Source: Arsenophonus endosymbiont of Aleurodicus floccissimus
GTDB lineage: Bacteria > Pseudomonadota > Gammaproteobacteria > Enterobacterales > Enterobacteriaceae
Direction: 5' to 3'
DNA length: 64,000 bases
Assembly: GCF_900343025.1 (NCBI RefSeq)
Contig: NZ_OUND01000005.1
Coordinates: 1 to 64,000 of the forward strand
Part shown: positions 1 to 9,871 of the stretch, piece by piece
How the letters are laid out: each line of letters starts with the position of its first letter
How positions within the stretch are numbered: the stretch's first letter is position 1
Position numbers and translations under genes: made by a program
Notes under the pieces: generated by a model
The model's database searches: none
The model's input: only the letters and a program-made list of their open reading frames with translations
Told to the model about the DNA's origin: nothing

Positions 1-283
1 GTGGGCGAAGGAAGATTGAGGGTGGCTGCTCCTGGTACGAGAGGACCGGAGTGGACGCACCACTAGTGTACAGGTTGTCATGCCAATGACATCGCCTGGT
101 AGCATAAGTGCGGAAGAGATAACCGCTGAAAGCATCTAAGCGGGAAACTTGCCTCAAGATGAGTCTTCCCCTGACAGTAATGTCCTATAAGTGGTGTTCG
201 AGACGAGGACGTAGATAAGCTGGGTGTGCAAGCGTATCAATACGTTGAGCTAACCAGTACTAATGACCCGAGAGGTTTATTCT
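1..283 (+). rRNA. rrl: 23S ribosomal RNA, 3' end (partial)
   Basis: The window opens inside 23S rRNA. The sarcin-ricin loop core (GGTACGAGAGGACCGGAGTGG, about 35-55) and the terminal domain VI sequence up to the conserved GTTGAGCTAACC near 244 are readable and match enterobacterial 23S. The 3' end is placed at about 283 by similarity to the E. coli end. The 5' part lies outside the window. It heads a 23S-5S-tRNA-Asp arrangement on the plus strand, as in the E. coli rrn operon that carries aspU. Confidence 0.95.
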
Positions 284-438
284 GACAACACCGAAGGTGT
301 TTTGAGAGAGAAAGAATTTTAGCTTGTTTTGAGATTGAATCTGGTCGGATTTTGCTGAAGGCAGAGGTGTGGTCGCTACTGAGGTAGGTGAGCAGACCGG
401 AAGGCAGCGAAATAAGACGGGATAAATAAAAAAGAATT

Positions 439-560
439 TGTCTGGCGGCAATAGTGCGGTGGTCCCACCTGTGACCCCATGCCGAACTCAGAAGTGAAAT
501 GCCGTAGCGCCGATGGTAGTTGTGGGGTCTCTCCATGTGAGAGTAGGGAGCTGACAGGCT
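439..560 (+). rRNA. rrf: 5S ribosomal RNA
   Basis: The sequence follows enterobacterial 5S along its whole length: the 5' TGTCTGGCGG pairs with CTGACAGGC at the 3' end, and the GCCGAACTCAGAAGTGAAA core is intact. Compared with the usual enterobacterial sequence it has two extra bases after CCCACCTG and one extra base before GTGGGG. That is odd for so constrained an RNA (see findings). The 155 bases between 23S and 5S are an ordinary rRNA spacer. Confidence 0.95.
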
Positions 561-612
561 TTCATTTAATGCTAATAGGAATGGGAAAGACCGTTAGTGA
601 AATAAATCGGGT

Positions 613-689
613 GGTGCGGTAGTTCAGTTGGTTAGAATACCGGCCTGTCATGCCGGGGGTCGCGGGTTCGAGTCGCGTCCGCACCGCCA
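613..689 (+). tRNA. tRNA-Asp (anticodon GTC)
   Basis: A 77-nt cloverleaf: acceptor GGTGCGG pairs with CCGCACC before the encoded CCA. The D-arm reads AGTTCAGTTGGTT, the anticodon GTC lies at 647-649 in the loop CTGTCAT, and the T-arm contains GGTTCGAGT. The last gene of the rRNA operon, as aspU is in E. coli. Confidence 0.97.
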
Positions 690-703
690 ATAATATTGAA
701 AGT

Positions 704-736
704 AAGCCCTGTGATATTTTCACAGGGCTTTTTGTT
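704..736 (+). terminator. rRNA operon intrinsic terminator
   Basis: An 11-bp perfect stem, AAGCCCTGTGA with TCACAGGGCTT, is followed directly by TTTTGTTGTTT. It lies 14 bases after tRNA-Asp and ends the rrn operon. Confidence 0.9.
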
Positions 737-893
737 GTTTATTAAAAAACTTGTCAAATATATAAACATTTTTTATAAAGTTGTTTTATTTTCATTTTTC
801 TTGAACTTTAAGATGCAACTATGCTTCTAAACGATAAGTTTATCTATGTATTGGATAGATTAATAAATATTCGATTTTTAAGGGCTATTTGAG

Positions 894-1682
894 GTGGGAA
901 AAAAAATTTATTCGGTGCGTTATATTGCTGGCCAGCCAGCAAAGCGTATTTTACCTGTATCTGAATATACGCTTGATGATGATTTACCTATAGGAATGCC
1001 ATTATTCTCAGAAAGTGATGAATTAAGCATTCTTTCATGGAATATTTATAAGCAGCAACGTCCAAACTGGTATTCAGTTTTAAATAAATTAGTCATAGAT
1101 AAACATTTGATTCTATTACAAGAAGCTCAAACTTCACCTCAACTTATTGATTTTGTCGTATCTCAGCATTTAGTTGCTGATCAAGTGCCAGCAATTGTTT
1201 TCCCTCAACACGCTTCTGGGGTAATGACGTTAGCAAGATCACATCCAATTTATTGTTGTCCATTGCGAGAAAAAGAGCCATTATTTCGGTTACCGAAATC
1301 AGCGTTAATTACCGTTTATCCATTACATAATGGCCGAAATTTAATGATTATTAATATTCATGCGGTTAATTTTAGTTTTGGGGTGGATATTTATAGTCGG
1401 CAGCTACACAATATAGGGGAGCATATTAAAAGACATCAAGGGCCAGTGATTTTTGCTGGCGATTTTAATACCTGGAGTCGACAACGTATAAATGCACTTA
1501 AACGTTTTACGCGCAGTTTACGGATGAAAGAAGTTAATTTTAGAGCTGATGAACGCACTATCATCTTTGGTTACCCATTAGATTATGTTTTTTATCGTAG
1601 TTTGACTCTTCTCGATGTAGAAGTGATTAAAACGCAATCTTCTGATCATAATCCCATTTCCGCCAAGTTTAGTATCAAATAG
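894..1682 (+). CDS. yafD: YafD, endonuclease/exonuclease/phosphatase-family protein
   Basis: 262 residues, GTG start, close to E. coli YafD end to end (UPF0294, inside the EEP fold of DNase I and inositol phosphatases). Family residues are visible: WNIYKQQ and LLQEAQT (metal-binding Glu) in the N-terminal half, then VIFAGDFNTWSRQR and the C-terminal SSDHNPI, the last two carrying the Asp/Asn/His set of the active site. The substrate in the cell is unknown. The GTG lies in GAGGTGGGAAAA; no upstream ATG fits the family start. Gene order rrn-tRNA-Asp-yafD resembles E. coli, but with dkgB and yafC missing. Apparently intact. Confidence 0.9.
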   Translation: MGKKIYSVRYIAGQPAKRILPVSEYTLDDDLPIGMPLFSESDELSILSWNIYKQQRPNWYSVLNKLVIDKHLILLQEAQTSPQLIDFVVSQHLVADQVPAIVFPQHASGVMTLARSHPIYCCPLREKEPLFRLPKSALITVYPLHNGRNLMIINIHAVNFSFGVDIYSRQLHNIGEHIKRHQGPVIFAGDFNTWSRQRINALKRFTRSLRMKEVNFRADERTIIFGYPLDYVFYRSLTLLDVEVIKTQSSDHNPISAKFSIK

Positions 1683-1700
1683 TTTTAATCAGAGAATAAA

Positions 1701-1733
1701 AAAATAGAAATGCTAAATCAGCATTTCTATTTT
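1701..1733. terminator. bidirectional terminator between yafD and proY
   Basis: A 14-bp perfect inverted repeat, AAAATAGAAATGCT with AGCATTTCTATTTT, has a 5-base loop and runs of A and T on both sides. It sits between two convergent genes and can serve both. Confidence 0.85.
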
Positions 1734-1776
1734 AAATATTAGGTTTGCACTCCGATAATGATGTTAGTTATCAATG

Positions 1777-3165
1777 CTATTTTATTGATATATTTTCTTT
1801 TTTAATAAATAAATAGTAAGTAATTGACAAGCATACGATCCAAATCATTCCTACGATCAGCGCAACGCGTGTATTTTTGAAAAAGCCTAACAGCATGATG
1901 ACAAACACCATAAATAAGATGGTGATGAATGGACCAATTGGCCAAAATGGTACTTTAAATTTCAGTTTGCTTGCCGTTTCAGCGCTCATTTTACGGCGCA
2001 TAGCAACTTGGGAAAGCAAGATCATTAACCAAACCCAAACGGTTGCGAATGTGGCTAAAGAGGCAATTATTACGAAAATATCTTTTGGAATAATATAATT
2101 GAGATAAACGCCGATCAGCATGATTACCGACATAACAACTACTGTCATCCAGGGAACACCAGTGCGGCTAACTTTCATAAATGAACGAGGTGCTTGCCCT
2201 TCCTGGGCCATACCATACATCATACGGCCAGCTCCAAAGATATCACTGTTAATAGCAGATATAGCAGCTGTAATAACAACAATATTTAAGATATTAGCGG
2301 CAGAAGTGATATTTAAATTGGCAAAAATTTGTACAAATGGACTACCACTTTGTCCAATTTGGTTCCAAGGAAAAATGCACATTAAGACGAATAGCGTTAA
2401 ACCATAAAACAGTAATATACGCAATAGCACCGCATTAATGGCTTTAGGGATAGTTTTTTCTGGTTCTTTAGCTTCACTTGCAGTAATGCCGATCACTTCA
2501 ATACCACCAAAGGCGAACATAACGATTGCTAGTGAGGCAATAATTCCTTCTACACCATTAGGCATAAAGCCCCCATGTTGCCAAAGGTTAAATAAACCTG
2601 TTGCATGATGTTCGGTTCCTTGACCAAAACCAAATAACATTATTGCGCCACCACCAATGATCATCGCAATAATAGCAATCACTTTAATAATTGATAACCA
2701 GAATTCCATTTCACCGAAAATTTTCACATGACACAAGTTCAATGCGCCAATAAATAGGGCAATACTTAATAACCATATCCATTGTTCAACTTGAGGAAAC
2801 CAAAAGCGCATATAAGTGCCAAAGGCAGTTACATCGGCCAGACAGACAATTAACATCTCAAAGATATAATTCCATCCAGTAAGAAAACCGGCTAACGGCC
2901 CCATATAGTGGCCGGCGTACTGAGAAAAAGAACCTGGTACTGAGTGGTGGACGGCCATTTCACCCAGTGCTCGCATAACCATAAAAACTGCTCCACCACC
3001 AATCATATAGGCAAGCAGTACTGCTGGGCCGGCAGCCTGTATTGCTGAAGCTGAACCATAAAAAAGCCCTGTACCAATTGCAGAGCCTAGCGCCATGAAG
3101 CGAATATGCCTGCCAGTCAATCCCCGTTTAAGTTGATTTGTATTGTTCATGTGTCGGTTTTCCAT
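1777..3165 (-). CDS. proY: ProY-like amino-acid permease (APC superfamily)
   Basis: 462 residues with about twelve hydrophobic membrane segments. It follows E. coli ProY along its length: the N-terminal [17 protein letters not shown] substrate motif, the [21 protein letters not shown] block near the middle, and [18 protein letters not shown] later. Expected role: proton-coupled amino-acid uptake at the inner membrane; proline is the family guess and the true substrate is not shown. The first ATG is used here, but the ATG five codons on (3150) has the better ribosome-binding site (GGAAAA). It lies downstream of dead queE on the same strand and convergent with yafD. Intact. Confidence 0.88.
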   Translation of the reverse strand: MENRHMNNTNQLKRGLTGRHIRFMALGSAIGTGLFYGSASAIQAAGPAVLLAYMIGGGAVFMVMRALGEMAVHHSVPGSFSQYAGHYMGPLAGFLTGWNYIFEMLIVCLADVTAFGTYMRFWFPQVEQWIWLLSIALFIGALNLCHVKIFGEMEFWLSIIKVIAIIAMIIGGGAIMLFGFGQGTEHHATGLFNLWQHGGFMPNGVEGIIASLAIVMFAFGGIEVIGITASEAKEPEKTIPKAINAVLLRILLFYGLTLFVLMCIFPWNQIGQSGSPFVQIFANLNITSAANILNIVVITAAISAINSDIFGAGRMMYGMAQEGQAPRSFMKVSRTGVPWMTVVVMSVIMLIGVYLNYIIPKDIFVIIASLATFATVWVWLMILLSQVAMRRKMSAETASKLKFKVPFWPIGPFITILFMVFVIMLLGFFKNTRVALIVGMIWIVCLSITYYLFIKKENISIK

Positions 3166-3267
3166 TTTTCTTTTTAATATGCTGGATATGCTCCCAGTTC
3201 ACAACCTATTTATCGCGGTGAATAAACACCGCCCTTTATTTTCAGCACCGATTGGTGCTGAGTATTA

Positions 3268-3941
3268 TTAAGCGATATCTAAATATTTATGCATTTGAAC
3301 CGATAACCGCCAATTACGTTTAATACAGGTTTCAATACAAAGCTGAGTCGCATTAGCATTTTGACTAATCGGTTGCAAACAAATATGTGGTGCAAGGTGA
3401 TTCGACTTAAGCTGATTAATCAAAGATTCTAATGCCTCAATATCTTTTTGACACTCAACCGGATGTTTAATTTCATTCGCTCGATTTAACGCTACGGGCA
3501 ATATACTAAAACCACCACGCATCGCCACTTTTGGTGATACAGTTACCCAAGTTTTTTCAGAACAATAAATATTATGTGTCCCACTCGTCTCGATTTGGCA
3601 CTGATAACCTTTTTTTTCTAAGTTATCAGTTAATTCGGTTAGATCATATACGCAAGGTTCTCAACCTGTAATAACGATATGCCGAGCTGTATAATTATTC
3701 TGTTCAAATAGATCAATAATTTGTTCTGAACTACACGCTGCCCACTCGTCACTTTCGATCTTTTTAGCTAAGATTATCGATAATGGCCGTTATTGTTGCT
3801 TATTTTTAGCCCAAGTATGTTTAGTATCACACCAACTACACCCGACCGGACAACCCTGTAAACGAATAAAAATTGCTGCTACTCTAGTAAAATAGCCCTC
3901 TCCCTGTATTGTTTAAAAATTTGATTAATTGGATAATCCAT
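3268..3941 (-). pseudogene. queE: queE remnant, 7-carboxy-7-deazaguanine synthase
   Basis: A radical-SAM enzyme of queuosine synthesis, disrupted. The start MDYPINQIF is followed by a one-base loss in an A-run before TIQGEGYF. The radical-SAM cysteine cluster is still readable ([15 protein letters not shown]). A TAA follows at about 3790. The glycine-rich ITGGEPC has become ITG-stop-EPC through TGA at about 3660. The C-terminal 86 codons (MRGGFSILPVALNRANEIKHP up to HKYLDIA) are open and closely match E. coli QueE. At least three lesions. A hairpin (TCAGCACC/GGTGCTGA, 3242-3261) lies after the stop without a clear U-tract. Next to queD remains, with the same pathway lost. Confidence 0.92.
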
Positions 3942-3949
3942 GACGTTCT

Positions 3950-4392
3950 CTAAATTAACTTAATAATTTGCCTATTATTGCAGATATCTATACCTAGAAC
4001 ACCTTTCTTTATGTTATAGTAAACAACTTGTGCTTTGTAGTTATCAATACAACCTGCATTACAAGTTTCTTTAATCATTATTGAACTTAATTGTGGCAAA
4101 ATGGGTTTCATTTTATGCCAAATCCAACGCGCAATAACTTCACTAATAGGATTTTCTAATCCTTTTATGTCATAAGATAATGATGATCTAATTATTGCTA
4201 TAAAGGTTTAAAAGCTTTAGAAATATCGCTAAAGTCACCGATCCAGCCTGTTTGTTGATCAATTTCACCGGTTAATTCTAATCTGACCATAAATGAGTGC
4301 CCATGTAAACGTCCACATTTATACCCTCTGGGAACATGGGGTAGTCGATGGGCAGCCTCAAATTGAAAGTCTTTAAAAATTGTTGCGCTCAT
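3950..4392 (-). pseudogene. queD: queD remnant, 6-carboxy-tetrahydropterin synthase
   Basis: The N-terminal 64 codons read as QueD, including the zinc-binding histidines in FEAAHRL and GRLHGHSF. After AFKPL come TAG and TAA, then LDHHYLM, then a frameshift into [15 protein letters not shown] and [11 protein letters not shown], which is the QueD C-terminus. The usual stop is also lost, so the last frame runs on to TAG at 3950. The true start is the internal ATG (MSATIFKDF), not the upstream ATG at 4425. In E. coli the cysDNC and ygbE genes lie between this point and ftsB; they are absent here. Confidence 0.92.
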
Positions 4393-4831
4393 TGTGGCAC
4401 CTATCAATTGTATTAATGCAAACATTTTATCTGAATGAGTTTATATTTTTATATTAGAAACTTTTGATTAATTAATCTTATTATGTGAGTTAAAAATAAT
4501 TTAATCATTTTAAAAATGAGATATGGTTATATTATTTTGACCTTGTGTGATAACTTTATGAATATAAAATAGAATGAAAGAATTTTTCAGCATAATTTTT
4601 TACTTTAAACAAAAAAACAGTTAACTAACAAAATACTTTAAATTGATCAACTTATAGATGGTAAAAACAAACTTTTTTTGACATATAGCTAAGCTATACT
4701 TTGTAAATAAAAAGACCCGTTTGACTCTATTTCATATTTATTTATGAATTTTTTTATTAATAACTTATCTGTGATAGGTAGCGTCATAGGGTAAGTTGTG
4801 GGATGATAAGTGAATCTTACAGGGGGCTTCG
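4393..4831. other. intergenic region upstream of ftsB, no gene seen
   Basis: About 440 AT-rich bases between divergent queD and ftsB. No open frame here resembles a known protein. The ftsB promoter should lie in the right half, but no boxes are convincing. A 92-codon frame on the minus strand extends back into ftsB and looks like chance. Confidence 0.5.
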
Positions 4832-5125
4832 ATGCGTAAATTAGCGCTGATATTGTTGGCGGTGTTTTGCTGGTTACAATATTCACTATGGTTTGGTAAA
4901 AATGGTGTCCATGACTATTTGCGTATAAAAAGTGAAGTTGTAGCGCTAGAAACGTTGAACACGACATTTAAAGTACGCAACGAACGTTTATTTGCTGAAA
5001 TAGACGATTTGAATGAGGGACGTGAAGCTATTGAGGAGCGAGCCCGTTCTGAGCTTGGTTTGATTAGACCTGAAGAGTCTTTTTATCGAATAGTGAATGA
5101 GAATGCTTTTCCAAACCATAAATGA
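4832..5125 (+). CDS. ftsB: cell division protein FtsB
   Basis: 97 residues. A single membrane span (about residues 4-20, [19 protein letters not shown]) is followed by a coiled coil and the conserved tail with [19 protein letters not shown]. FtsB forms the FtsQ-FtsB-FtsL complex in the divisome and activates septal wall synthesis. Slightly shorter than E. coli FtsB, with the shortening at the poorly conserved C-terminus. It heads ispD and ispF as in E. coli, with 93 bases before ispD. Intact. Confidence 0.95.
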   Translation: MRKLALILLAVFCWLQYSLWFGKNGVHDYLRIKSEVVALETLNTTFKVRNERLFAEIDDLNEGREAIEERARSELGLIRPEESFYRIVNENAFPNHK

Positions 5126-5218
5126 AATTTTTAATTAATAATATTTTTTCCGACCACAAAATTATTTAAAAATATTATGACGAAAAAGTAGCAATTCATA
5201 AGAAAACAGTCTAGAACA

Positions 5219-5947
5219 ATGAATAAATTTATATCTAATCATAAAGTGCAAATTGCTGCTTTAATACCTGCCGCTGGTATTGGCAATCGTATTAAAGCGG
5301 ATTGCCCCAAGCAATATCTGAAAGTAGCGGGAAAAACGATCATTGAGCATACCATATCTGCCTTACTTAAGCAGCCAAGAATTTCCCAAATTATTGTTTC
5401 GTTAAATAAGGATGATATCTTTTTTCATCAATTAGCGATTGCAAAAAATGCAAAAATTAAAACAGTCGTTGGTGGTTGTCAAAGGGCCGATTCAGTTTTG
5501 GCTGGACTGAATTATTTATCAGACAATTTACAGCTAGATCTCTGTTGGGTTTTAGTTCATGATGCAGCTCGACCTTGCTTACATCAAACTGATTTAGATA
5601 GTATTATTCGTTTTATTGATAATCAACAGTCTTCTTATGGTGGTATTTTAGCAACGCCAGTAAGAGATACAATGAAACGTTCAGTTCAAGGAAAAATAGA
5701 TATTAGTCATACTGTTGAACGAAGTGAACTTTGGCATGCGCTGACGCCACAATTTTTTCCTTTAGCATTAATCAAAAACTGTTTGACTCAAGTATTAGCG
5801 CAAAAAGCAGTAATTACCGATGAGGCTTCGGCGCTTGAATATTGCGGTTACCATCCTCAATTGCTGGAAGGTAGAGTGGATAATTTAAAGGTTACTCAAC
5901 TAGAAGATTTGATGTTAGCAGAATTCTACCTTTCTCGCGCTTTATAA
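5219..5947 (+). CDS. ispD: 2-C-methyl-D-erythritol 4-phosphate cytidylyltransferase
   Basis: 242 residues, normal family length. IspD joins CTP and MEP to give CDP-ME in the MEP isoprenoid pathway. The nucleotide-binding PAAGIGNRI followed by PKQYL, the VHDAARPC motif and the TDEASALE segment near the C-terminus are all present. The N-terminus [11 protein letters not shown] is a little longer than E. coli's. Directly followed by ispF, 33 bases away. Intact. Confidence 0.96.
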   Translation: MNKFISNHKVQIAALIPAAGIGNRIKADCPKQYLKVAGKTIIEHTISALLKQPRISQIIVSLNKDDIFFHQLAIAKNAKIKTVVGGCQRADSVLAGLNYLSDNLQLDLCWVLVHDAARPCLHQTDLDSIIRFIDNQQSSYGGILATPVRDTMKRSVQGKIDISHTVERSELWHALTPQFFPLALIKNCLTQVLAQKAVITDEASALEYCGYHPQLLEGRVDNLKVTQLEDLMLAEFYLSRAL

Positions 5948-5980
5948 GACTATATAAGATTATTGTTAGGAGTATCGTTC

Positions 5981-6493
5981 ATGCGGATTGGACATGGGTT
6001 TGATGTACATAAATTTGGTGGAGATGGCCCAATTACAATGTGTGGAGTGAAAATTCCCTATGAACAAGGATTGATAGCGCATTCTGATGGTGATGTCGCC
6101 TTACATGCAGTGACAAATGCTATTCTTGGAGCAGCAGCATTAGGCGATATCGGTAAACTTTTTCCTGATACCGATCCGGCTTTTAAAGATGCCGGTAGTC
6201 GCGGTTTGTTACGTGAGGCGTATACGCAGGTGCTGAAAAAAGGATATTGTATAAGCAATCTTGATATCACAATTATTGCTCAAGTACCCAAAATGCTGCC
6301 ATATATTGCTGATATGCGCAAAAATATAGCAGATGATCTAGGTTGCCATATTGATGATGTCAATGTTAAAGCTACCACGACGGAAAAACTTGGATTTATT
6401 GGTAGAAAAGAAGGCATTGCTTGTGCAGCAGTGGTTTTATTAGTAAAGGATAATAGTCATGATGGTGACAGTACTTCAGTGTCTGTATGGTAA
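5981..6493 (+). CDS. ispF: 2-C-methyl-D-erythritol 2,4-cyclodiphosphate synthase
   Basis: 170 residues from the ATG in [14 protein letters not shown], which has GGAG a few bases upstream; an in-frame TTG six codons earlier is unlikely. IspF cyclises CDP-ME 2-phosphate in the MEP pathway. Zinc ligands Asp8 and His10 (FDVH) and His42 ([10 protein letters not shown]) are visible, as is the [10 protein letters not shown] signature. About eleven extra residues at the C-terminus ([14 protein letters not shown]) show that the ancestral stop was lost and the frame now runs 35 bases into truD. The core is intact and the gene is probably functional. Confidence 0.95.
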   Translation: MRIGHGFDVHKFGGDGPITMCGVKIPYEQGLIAHSDGDVALHAVTNAILGAAALGDIGKLFPDTDPAFKDAGSRGLLREAYTQVLKKGYCISNLDITIIAQVPKMLPYIADMRKNIADDLGCHIDDVNVKATTTEKLGFIGRKEGIACAAVVLLVKDNSHDGDSTSVSVW

Positions 6494-7508
6494 ACCAGTA
6501 GCAAGCGGAGCAATAAAATTAACTGCTAAAGATTTTATTATACGTGAAGATCTGGGATTTTTACCTGAAGGTGAGGGTGAACACTTGATGGTGTATGTTA
6601 AAAAAAGGGCTGTAATACTCTATTTGTAGCCGACCAGCTGGCTCGATTTGTTGGTATTTCTCCGCGTAATGTCAGTTATGTTGGATTAAAAGATAGGCAA
6701 GCAGTAACAGAACAGTGGTTTTGTCTTCATTTGCCGGGAAAGGAAGATCCCGATTTTAGCCAGTTTTCACTTGCAGGATGTGAAATTTTGCTAGTGAAAC
6801 GACAGAAACGTAAATTACGTATTGGTTCATTAAAAGGCAATGATTTTGAGTTAATTATTCTACATATTAGTGATCAACAAGCAGTGGAAACACGTTTGCA
6901 GCAAATCAGAACATTTGGGGGTAGCTAACTATTTTGGTGAACAGCGCTTTGGTCGAGAGGGTAATAATCTCGTGCAAGCTGAGCGTTGGGCAAAAGGTGA
7001 AATTGAAGTTAAGCAGCGTAATAAACGTAGTTTTTATCTTTCTGTCGTTCGGAGTGTTATATTTAATTTTATCGTCAGCGAACGTATGCTTAATAATAAA
7101 GTACGTCAGATAATGGACGGTGATGTTATGCAATTAACCGGTAGTGGTAGTTGGTTCGTTGCTAAAAGTGAAGAGTTATCTCCATTACAACTAATATTAC
7201 AGGCTGGCGAAATTCAAATTACCGCTCCGCTATATGGTGAAAAAGAATTAGAAACTCAATCAGAAGCGAAATTGTTTAAACAGCAGTGCTTAACTCATTT
7301 TTCTATTTTATTGCCGCTGCTGGAAGCTGAACGAACAAATTTAGTTCGACGAGTGATCATTGTTGTTCCTTATAATATGCATTTGAAATGGTTAGAGCAG
7401 CAAACCTTGAAATTATCTTTTTCATTATCTAAGGGTAGTTTTGCCACCAGTGTAATACGAGAATTAATTAATCAATCTACTGAAAATATTATTGATATTC
7501 CTGAATAG
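6459..7508 (+). pseudogene. truD: truD remnant, tRNA pseudouridine(13) synthase
   Basis: All parts of TruD can be read, in three frames. Frame one covers [13 protein letters not shown] to LMVYVKK. One base is missing at the A7-G3 run near 6600-6609, and the next frame gives [16 protein letters not shown] and [14 protein letters not shown] (the catalytic-Asp region). One extra base near 6912-6919 (T3-G5) then returns to the original frame for [15 protein letters not shown] through SFATSVIRELIN. The two indels cancel, so only about 105 codons are read out of phase. No other stop lies in the right frames. It is either a young pseudogene, rescued by slippage at A7, or two sequencing errors. It overlaps ispF. 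Confidence 0.9.
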
Positions 7509-8335
7509 TATTCGGTTAAAAATAATGTTGTTGATGATAAATCTTATTATATAAATATAATAAGATTTAAAATTTAACAATTATGTTGTCAGTTTGTTTT
7601 TAAAGGTGTTAAACCTTCTTTTGCAATAAGCGGCATTAAGGTAAAATTTTTATTTTACTATTATCAGTCAGATGTAACCGATTGCCGGCAACTCTTAATT
7701 GATAAATGCTGTTATTAACTAAAGTCAAAATAAAAGAGGCTGAAAATAGCTAATCAAATTCGCCCAATAGATTTTAAGATTAAGTGAAAATATTAGAATT
7801 AAACCGACAAAATTTTAATAAAAAATTAGCGGTTAATACATTTGGCAGTATTATTTCTGTTGTTGTAAAAAGTTAACCTGCTTATTTTGTTCGTTATTGA
7901 CTGGTAGTGTTGATAGTAATTCAGTCAACAACTCTTTATACATTTTTAATATTTATTGGAAATTTTTTATTGATTGATGTATTGCTAGTTAGATATTTGG
8001 TTAAGATAGTATTTTCACTGGATATTATTTTTGCTTATCTTATTTATGTTATTTAAAAATGATAATTGTAATTAGATATTTTATTATTTTTCAGGTAGTT
8101 GTTAAAACAAACAAAATTATATTGTTATTTTATTACATTCATATCCACTAATATTAGACCTTCATTTTTCTATCGTAATTTGATGTGTTTTATTGTTACT
8201 TAATGATATTCTTGCTGTAATCTATTATTGACGCTATTTTCAACCCATAATCTTTTTTTATCATAGATGATAATAGTTGGATAAAATAGCCTGGTTCTTA
8301 ATATAAAGTTCAATATAAATCAACGGGATACAATA
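7509..8335. other. long intergenic stretch between truD and surE
   Basis: About 830 AT-rich bases with no frame of recognisable similarity on either strand. In E. coli truD and surE are adjacent or overlapping, so this is inserted or eroded sequence. I see no terminal inverted repeats, transposase fragments or clear hairpins. The surE promoter must lie at the right end. Confidence 0.5.
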
Positions 8336-9097
8336 ATGCTAAGGATATTGCTAAGTAATGATGATGGTGTAACAGCAACAGGCATCCAAACGCTTGCTAC
8401 TGCATTGCGTAAACATTATTTCGTTCAGGTTGTTGCACCTGATAGAAACCGAAGTGGGGCATCAAACGCATTAACACTTCATAAACCATTACGAATAGCC
8501 AAGTTAGCCAATGGAGACATCTCAGTACAAGGAACGCCAACGGATTGTGTTTATTTAGGCGTTAATCAGCTTATTCGACCCTCTCCTGAAATCGTCGTTT
8601 CGGGTATTAATCATGGCCCCAACCTGGGTGACGATGTGATTTATTCAGGTACCGTTGCAGCGGCGACAGAAGGACGTCATCTTAGTTTACCTGCACTTGC
8701 GGTTTCATTGAATGGTGAAACACACTTCCAAACAGCAGCAGAAGTAACTTGTCATTTATTAAAATTATTACAGAAAACGCCATTAAAAGCGGGTAATATT
8801 CTTAATATTAATGTTCCTGATATTCCTTTATCGGAAATTGAAGGTTACAAAGTAACACGCTGTGGTAGTCGTCATGCAGCTCAACAAGTTGATCCATCTA
8901 AAGATCCAAGGGGCGATACGGTCTATTGGTTAGGGCCAGTTGGCGGAATATCTGATGCGGGTCCAGATACTGATTTTGCTGTGGTAGCAGCGGGTTATGT
9001 TTCTATTACACCATTACAAGTGGATTTAACCGCTTATAAGGATCAGCAAGTTGTTAAAGATTGGTTATTAAAAGCAGAGGCAAGTGAGGAATGCTAA
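8336..9097 (+). CDS. surE: 5'/3'-nucleotidase SurE
   Basis: 253 residues, full length. A metal-dependent nucleotidase acting on nucleoside 5'- and 3'-monophosphates and short polyphosphate. The metal-binding N-terminus LLSNDDGV, the GAsNAlT-type segment (SGASNALTL) and the [19 protein letters not shown] block are intact. Its last seven bases overlap pcm, so the two are translationally coupled as in E. coli. Intact. Confidence 0.97.
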   Translation: MLRILLSNDDGVTATGIQTLATALRKHYFVQVVAPDRNRSGASNALTLHKPLRIAKLANGDISVQGTPTDCVYLGVNQLIRPSPEIVVSGINHGPNLGDDVIYSGTVAAATEGRHLSLPALAVSLNGETHFQTAAEVTCHLLKLLQKTPLKAGNILNINVPDIPLSEIEGYKVTRCGSRHAAQQVDPSKDPRGDTVYWLGPVGGISDAGPDTDFAVVAAGYVSITPLQVDLTAYKDQQVVKDWLLKAEASEEC

Positions 9098-9717
9098 AAC
9101 GGTCAATGAGAGATTTATTGACACAACTACGCCATCAAGGGATTAAAGATGAAGGTCTATTGGCAGCTATTGCAAAAGTTCCTCGTGAGCGTTTTGTCGA
9201 TGAAGCACTTTCACATAAAGCTTATGAAAATATTCCTTTACCTATAGGTTTTTCTCAGACTATTTCGCAACCCTATATTGTTGCTCGTATGACAGAATTA
9301 CTTACGCTTTCTCCTTCGGATCATGTTTTAGAGATAGGCACAGGGTCGGGTTATCAAACAGCCATTTTAGCTTATCTTGTCACGCGGGTTTTTTCGGTAG
9401 AACGGATTAAGGGACTACAATGGAATGCTAAACGTAGATTAAAACAACTTGATCTCCATAATATTTCAACCCGTCATGGCGATGGCTGGGTGGGATGGGC
9501 TTCAAAGGGGCCTTTTGATGGAATCATTGTCACTGCGGCGCCGGCAGAACTCCCACTCGTGTTGCTTGAACAATTGAAAGATGGTGGCCGCATGGTATTA
9601 CCTGTCGGTGAGAAAAAACAGATGTTAAAAGTCATTAAACGTCAGGGTAATGATTTTCATGCTACAACGGTAGAGTCAGTGCGATTTGTTCCTTTAATTC
9701 CTGGAAGTTTGGCATGA
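9091..9717 (+). CDS. pcm: protein-L-isoaspartate O-methyltransferase
   Basis: 208 residues, full length. Pcm uses S-adenosylmethionine to methylate isoaspartyl residues of aged proteins. SAM-binding motif I ([13 protein letters not shown]) and the substrate-side [18 protein letters not shown] are intact, and the ending [14 protein letters not shown] is typical. Start overlaps surE; nlpD follows after about 155 bases. Intact, although its stress-survival partner rpoS is not. Confidence 0.97.
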   Translation: MLKRSMRDLLTQLRHQGIKDEGLLAAIAKVPRERFVDEALSHKAYENIPLPIGFSQTISQPYIVARMTELLTLSPSDHVLEIGTGSGYQTAILAYLVTRVFSVERIKGLQWNAKRRLKQLDLHNISTRHGDGWVGWASKGPFDGIIVTAAPAELPLVLLEQLKDGGRMVLPVGEKKQMLKVIKRQGNDFHATTVESVRFVPLIPGSLA

Positions 9718-9871
9718 AATAGGTAATATTTTAACTATAGATAATTTAAGGTTTTATTAATCTCTGCTTTAATAAGCATAATAATTTATTATTTAGCTAT
9801 TGCTATAAATTGTCGATCATGACTTACATTATCGATTTTTATTTAAGATTTATCTTCACGGGAGAAGAAGT

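Noticed and set aside
3215..3261. Two small hairpins between queE and proY as terminator or riboswitch
   Set aside because: Stems are only 6-8 bp, neither is followed by a U-tract on the minus strand, and no known riboswitch core (for example preQ1) is seen.
4689..4967. 92-codon minus-strand frame overlapping the start of ftsB
   Set aside because: Antisense to ftsB, no recognisable motif, composition typical of AT-rich chance frames.
7509..8335. Possible insertion sequence between truD and surE
   Set aside because: No terminal inverted repeats, target duplication or transposase fragments visible on either strand.
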